A stretch of 64,000 bases of DNA. Source: Macrotis lagotis. Taxonomy: Eukaryota; Chordata; Mammalia; Peramelemorphia; Peramelidae. The notes beneath the pieces were generated by a model. It did not search any database. It had not been told where the DNA came from and was given only the letters and a program-made list of their open reading frames with translations. This document shows, piece after piece, positions 27,201 to 33,200 of the stretch. Where the stretch lies: positions 625,097,852 to 625,161,851 of the forward strand of contig NC_133666.1 of the NCBI RefSeq assembly GCF_037893015.1, read 5' to 3'. Position numbers and translations under genes: made by a program. Each line of letters opens with the position of its first letter. The stretch's first letter is position 1.

Positions 27201-30200
27201 ATTGACAAGTAAACAGTACAATATAAAAAAGAAACAAATCATTTAAGAAAGAATTACCTTTTCTGTAAGAATATCCTCATCTTTTTCTAAATCTTTAAGC
27301 CTGAAAGAAGAAAACATAGTTATTATAGTACAAATTTTCCTATAGTTAAAACACAGATATACCTCCTAAAACCCATTCAAAGTAATAGAAATACATGTTT
27401 CTTAACCTTATACCTGGGCCAGGGATGGTAGATAATGTCAAGTTCTTAAGTCTCAAAAATGGATGCAATCAAAACACAACTACCAGAGCATTCCACAATA
27501 TCACCAACATAGCTAGTTAGGTCAATGCATTCTTTAAAAGTCAAACTGTGTCCAGGGAATACTTTATCAGTTGATATAAATGAAATCTAGAAGACTCTCC
27601 TTTGCTGATTTATCATCCATCCCATCCTCTAACTGTGGGTATTCTCAAGGCTTTTTCCTGGACCTTCTCTATTTTTTTTCTTCACAATTTCACTAGCTCC
27701 CATAGGTTTAATTATCATTTTCGTGAAATAATTCTCAGATCTGTAATCAAGTGGGGTCTCTCAAGTTCCAGTCCCACATTGCCAACTGCTTATTGGACAC
27801 TTTAAACTATATTATATTCCCTAGATTATCTTAAACTCAACATGTTTAAAACAAGAATTTATGCAGAGTGAAGTGATAAGAATCAGAACAATTTATACAA
27901 TGACCTTGTTGTCATTCAGTCATATCTGTCTGTGACCATATTTGGGTCATAGTTTGCTATTTCATTCTCCAGTTCATTTTACAGATGAGGAAACAAAGGT
28001 GTCCAGGTTTAAGTGACTTGCTCAAGTTCACACAGGTAGTAAGTATCTAAGGTCAAATTTCAACTCAAGTCTTCCTGACTCCCAAGACCTGGTGTTCTAT
28101 CCACTTCAACACCTAGTTGCCCCATAGAATGAATACCATGCTATAAAAGAAAATAACCATGAGATTTAAGAACCATGATTGATGCAATGGCCAATCAAGA
28201 TTCTAAAAAGATTGGTGACAAATCACACTTCCTACCTCTTCGAAGAGAAGTAATGGATTAGAAGTACAGAAGGAGGCACATACTTTTCAGCCACTGTCAA
28301 AAAATCATTTTGACTCTAATTGTTACAAGGGAGGGATTTTGGTGGGGAGTTGAGGGAGAATTGTAGTGACAATAATAACAAAAAAGGGAAGAAAACCAAA
28401 AAAGAATGTCAATTAATAAAAAAAAAACCTAGGAGAGCAGAACAAAGGTCAGAACAGACAAAATTGCAACTACCATATTAAACCTGAAATAAACACTAAA
28501 AAAATACCCTCATGCTGTAGAGAACAGAGATTCATAGTTTCACATGCAGGTTTTTTTTCCATTTCTTTTTTATGTAGGGAAATGTTTGTTTTTGTTGATG
28601 TTTGCCAAGTTTATAATAACAAAAAAGAAAATTAAAGGCACACATTCTAAGTTTTTAAACTCCAAACTCTGGCACTTAAGTTCCATTTATTTAATGTAAT
28701 TATATTGTCTTCTCCAACGAAAATAAAATTCCTTCAGAGTAGAGATTATTTCTTTTGTTTTTACTCGATGTGAATGGCTTCCTATCCCCCAAGGTGACCG
28801 GTGCTTAAAGTATTCTTATTGGAAGGATATGGCAAGGGTTGCTGGTTTAAGGAATTAGATACAAATCTTAAATTTCCAGAGACACCAATATTGAATTTGT
28901 TGGTCCTTTATGAATCACTTAAGAGTATAAAGAGTCAGGGCGGCTAGGTGGCGTAGTGGATAAAGCACCGGCCTTGGAGTCAGGAGTACCTGGGTTCAAA
29001 TTCGATCTCAGACACTTAATTACCTAGCTGTGTGGCCTTGGGCAAGCCACTTAACCCCGTTTGCCTGGCAAAAACCTTAAAAAAAAAAAAGGGGGGGGGA
29101 GTTTTTCCAAAACTATGAGTTAATATTGAGGTTCCATGAGACAAATAAGGGATGGTGGGGGGGGGGAAGGAAAAAAAGATTCCCTTCCTCTCCCTTCAAT
29201 CTCTTACAAAGTCATTTCAAAGCCATCTTTTCACTCTAAAGGGAAGCATATACTACACACAATCTCCTTTTTTTAGGGGAAGAGAGGAGTCAAATGGATA
29301 ATTCAGAAGTTGGGAAGAACTGAAATTAAATGACTTCAGAAACCAACGACAAAAAAAAGGCAACATAACCCATTTCACCAGCTGTCTATCACTACTAGGA
29401 GAGTGAAATCCCTTCCCAGGCTCTATTTCACCTGTTTTGGCTAATTAAGGTGGAAGTTTTTACTTAATGGGCCAGCCACTATTGGGGGATGGGAATGGAA
29501 GGGAAGAGGAGACAGGTTTTCTATCTTAATTTATGAAGCTCTCAAAAATGCATCTACATTCACTTTTTAAAATTTCTCCTATATATTTCTTTTCTATCTC
29601 ACGGTTTTCTTTTTCCCTTAATCCTAATTCCTCATATGAAAAATGACTAATCTGTAAACATGTTTAACACAAATGTATATGTACAATAGTCACCTGACTG
29701 CTGCTTAGGGAAGGGGGGGGTGGAAGGAAATTATATAACTTTAAAATTTGCATATGCATGTGCATGAATGTTGGAAAAATTTTCATAATATATAATTGGA
29801 AAAAGAAAAAATATCAATTGAGACAAAAAATGCATCTGTACTGCAGGCCAGATAACAGCAAAGATCCACCTGAAAAATATGAGTGCCTTAAAACTGATAA
29901 AAGATGGGAGACAAGCTACTGAAAAGAAAGTCACTACACAACCAAATGGCATCCCTAACCTCAATCTGGGTTTACTCGAAGTAAAGGACACATTACAGCA
30001 TCAGTGTCTGCATATACAAGTTTACCATGACATTGGTTGGGTTTTATATGGCCATGAAATTATCAAGGAGCATGGAGGAGAGAAGAAAAATAGGGAGAAA
30101 ATAGGCTTTCTCTATGTGAAGGAAAGCAACTGGATTTCAATGTCAATAGCAACAATCTTATCCTGCACAATTAGTGGGTCAGCAGCACTAGGCCCTGGCT

Positions 30201-33200
30201 CAGAATGGTTTTTACACATTACAAAAGTAAATCACAAAAGTAAATCAAAAGTATCTAAGGACCAAAAAATAATTTCAGTGATTAGGTCACTGTTCAACAG
30301 TGGGACTAAATATGTGAATATTCCACTGTTACAAAGTACTGATTATTGGACAATTGACAAGTTATTTATATTACTGAGACAATTAGGACAACTAGTTTAT
30401 AATGATCTCCAACCACCTGCCATATTCCATCTTAAAAAAAACATCAAACATGGGAATTGATCTCATACAAATTTCTTCTCTCAATCACTAACCCTATGGA
30501 ATTTGTTTAAGAAAAAGGAAGGCATTAGGATTGGTTCAAATGGGAAAAAATCATTACTTAAGAAGCTACTGGAGACATCTGGTTCTAAATTACTCAGGAC
30601 AGGTTGATCGAAGCCTGTGCCCCTGGATACTAATTTGCAGATTAATAGAAATAACAATAGATTTGGAATCTAAAGACCTGGGTTTAAAATGAGTTCTGCT
30701 ATTTCTATCTGTGTGATTTCTGGTGACATTCCCATACACACACCTTTTGGTCCCTTTAAAGGAAAAAAGAGGGAATGGACAGGATGACACCCCCCCCCCA
30801 AATAGTTCCTTCCCTATTATCTTACTGACAGAAAATAATCAATAAAATCAGTGGTAGTATGCAAACTGAAAAGATTCAAGGTTCGAGACCTACCACAGAT
30901 TTAAATATAACTGCTCAAAACCCAGACTGCTGCCAGCTACAAATGCTATGTTCAAGACTGTAAGCAAGTGCACTGACACTGAAATAATGGACATGCAAAG
31001 AATGGCTAGCATGATACTCACATAGTTGTGGAACAGTGAGTTGAACTGAGATATTCACCAGAAAGAGTAAAGAAAAATGTCATTAAAACCAATTTAGGCA
31101 ATAAATGTGGATTGCTGAAATTAAAAAATACTTTACCTTTGCCTATTTCATTTTATTTTTTAATAATATACTTTGAAAGGGTCAGAGGAAAAGCTTCAGT
31201 TAGCTTCCTTTTCCTGAACCTGTCTTTGATATGCCTAAAGTTAAAAGCTAGCCAGTGACAGAGAATACAATTAAAAAAAAAACCACTCTATAATAGTACT
31301 AGCAGATGCTCTTTTGAAATTAGGTTTCAAGACAACCCCAATCTGAGGAAAAACTGAAATTAGACATAGGTTTTGTAAAATGAGAGTAGCTGTCCTAAAG
31401 AAAAAGATCACTATCAAAACTAAGCAACAAAGAAAAAAATCAGCATTATATACTGGGCTTGTCAGTTTTATCCAAAGAAATAAGATATACAAATGCAACT
31501 ACTCTCAACTTTAATAAGGTTACTAATACTGAATATTATACTGTTACAGGAAATGAGTTTTATATCAAATTGAATCAAAACATTAATTACTCTTCATCAT
31601 AGCATAATAGCATTAAGCCATCCATCTTCCCTAGACACAAAATCCTATGCCTGTGGCTACTTTTTAAAGGAAGCTCCCTCTCTCATCTTGCCCCAGTCAT
31701 GAAATGAACCAATACAAAATACAAATCTTTTCTTCCCACCTCCCAACCCCTGCTGTAATGTTGTAGAGGGATGTTTTATCAGGAACTCTGCCTTGTAAAG
31801 TCTAGTGGCCAGGTTGTGAGGCTTGGAACTTCTGCAACAAGGTTAAATGAGATGTATTTGTAAGAATAAAACTCATTTTATTGGTCTCTGCTTATCTTTG
31901 TCAAACTGGAAAGATATAGAAGCATGTTTTTAACGTTCAGATACTAAGTTGGATCTTAGTTTGATCCTTAGGTTTCCAGCCTAAGGCCTCCAGCATTCTG
32001 ATACCTCTGTAGGTCATGCTCCCAAAACATCAAAGGGAAAATGAAGTGTTCTCATAGGCAATAGTCTTTGGAGTATATAAACAATAATCAAAATATTGCT
32101 TTAAGTAGCAATTACTTATGTGTAGTTTACAAATACTTAAATGTCTGAAATAAGTTGTTAGAAACTTAAATGCTATAAAATTCTTTAAACATTCAAAAGC
32201 TTAGAGGCAACAAAAGGCCTGAAAAGAAGAAAAATAAACTTTCCTGTAATTTTTGAAATGTCTTAAATGTATAGATACAACTTTTAAAAAATGTTTTTCA
32301 ATCACGTCTGTCACTATTTAGAGGTCTTCTTGGCAAAGATACTGGGAGTGATCTGCCATTTCCTTCCCCAGCTCATTTTGTAGATGAAGAAAGTGAGGCA
32401 AATTGGTTTGAATGACTTGCCCAGTTAAGTAAATGTCTGAAGCCATATTTGAAACCCAGGTCTTCCTGATTCCAGGTCCAGCACTCTATCCACTGCACCT
32501 CCTAGCTGCCCCAAAATACATCTAGAAATTTTACTGGAGTCATTTTGGATTGCTTGGAGTTTATCTACTACAAATATGCAAGTGCTTTATTTTGTCATTT
32601 GTGATGGAAATCTGTCTTCTGCCAGCAAACACTAAGTCTGTATACTGGACAAGGCCTTGTACTAGAACAACTTCCCAGTTTTCTAACTAGAGAATATATG
32701 AACCTAATTAAACCATCAAGGTCATCTATTTGAATATCTGTGATTGTGGCGTAATACTGGAATCCCTCAAGGACCTACAGACTGTGAAAAGGGCTGTTTG
32801 CCCCTTTTCTAAATGGCTCCCAACATTCATGTTTTTTAAAATTCTCAGGTTAGTTTGTTTAAATAACTTCTGTGAGATCATCTGAGTACCTGCACACCTA
32901 GCAACTCCTCTGTCCTTCTAATTCCTAGGTTTGGAAGACAGATTATCAAATTGCTTTTAATTTTATACAAAGTTAAAAGTAAACAGATGGGGCGGCTAGG
33001 TGGTGTGGTGGATAAAGCACCGGCCTTGGAGTCAGGAGTACCTGTGTATGTTCAAATCCGGCCTCAGACACTTAATAATTACCTAGCTGTGTGGCCTTGG
33101 GCAAGTCACTTAACCCCATTTGCCTTGCAAAAACCTAAAGAAAAAAAAGTAAACAGGCCTGAGCCCCTGAAAAGGTATCATCCTACAAATGCATAAACTT

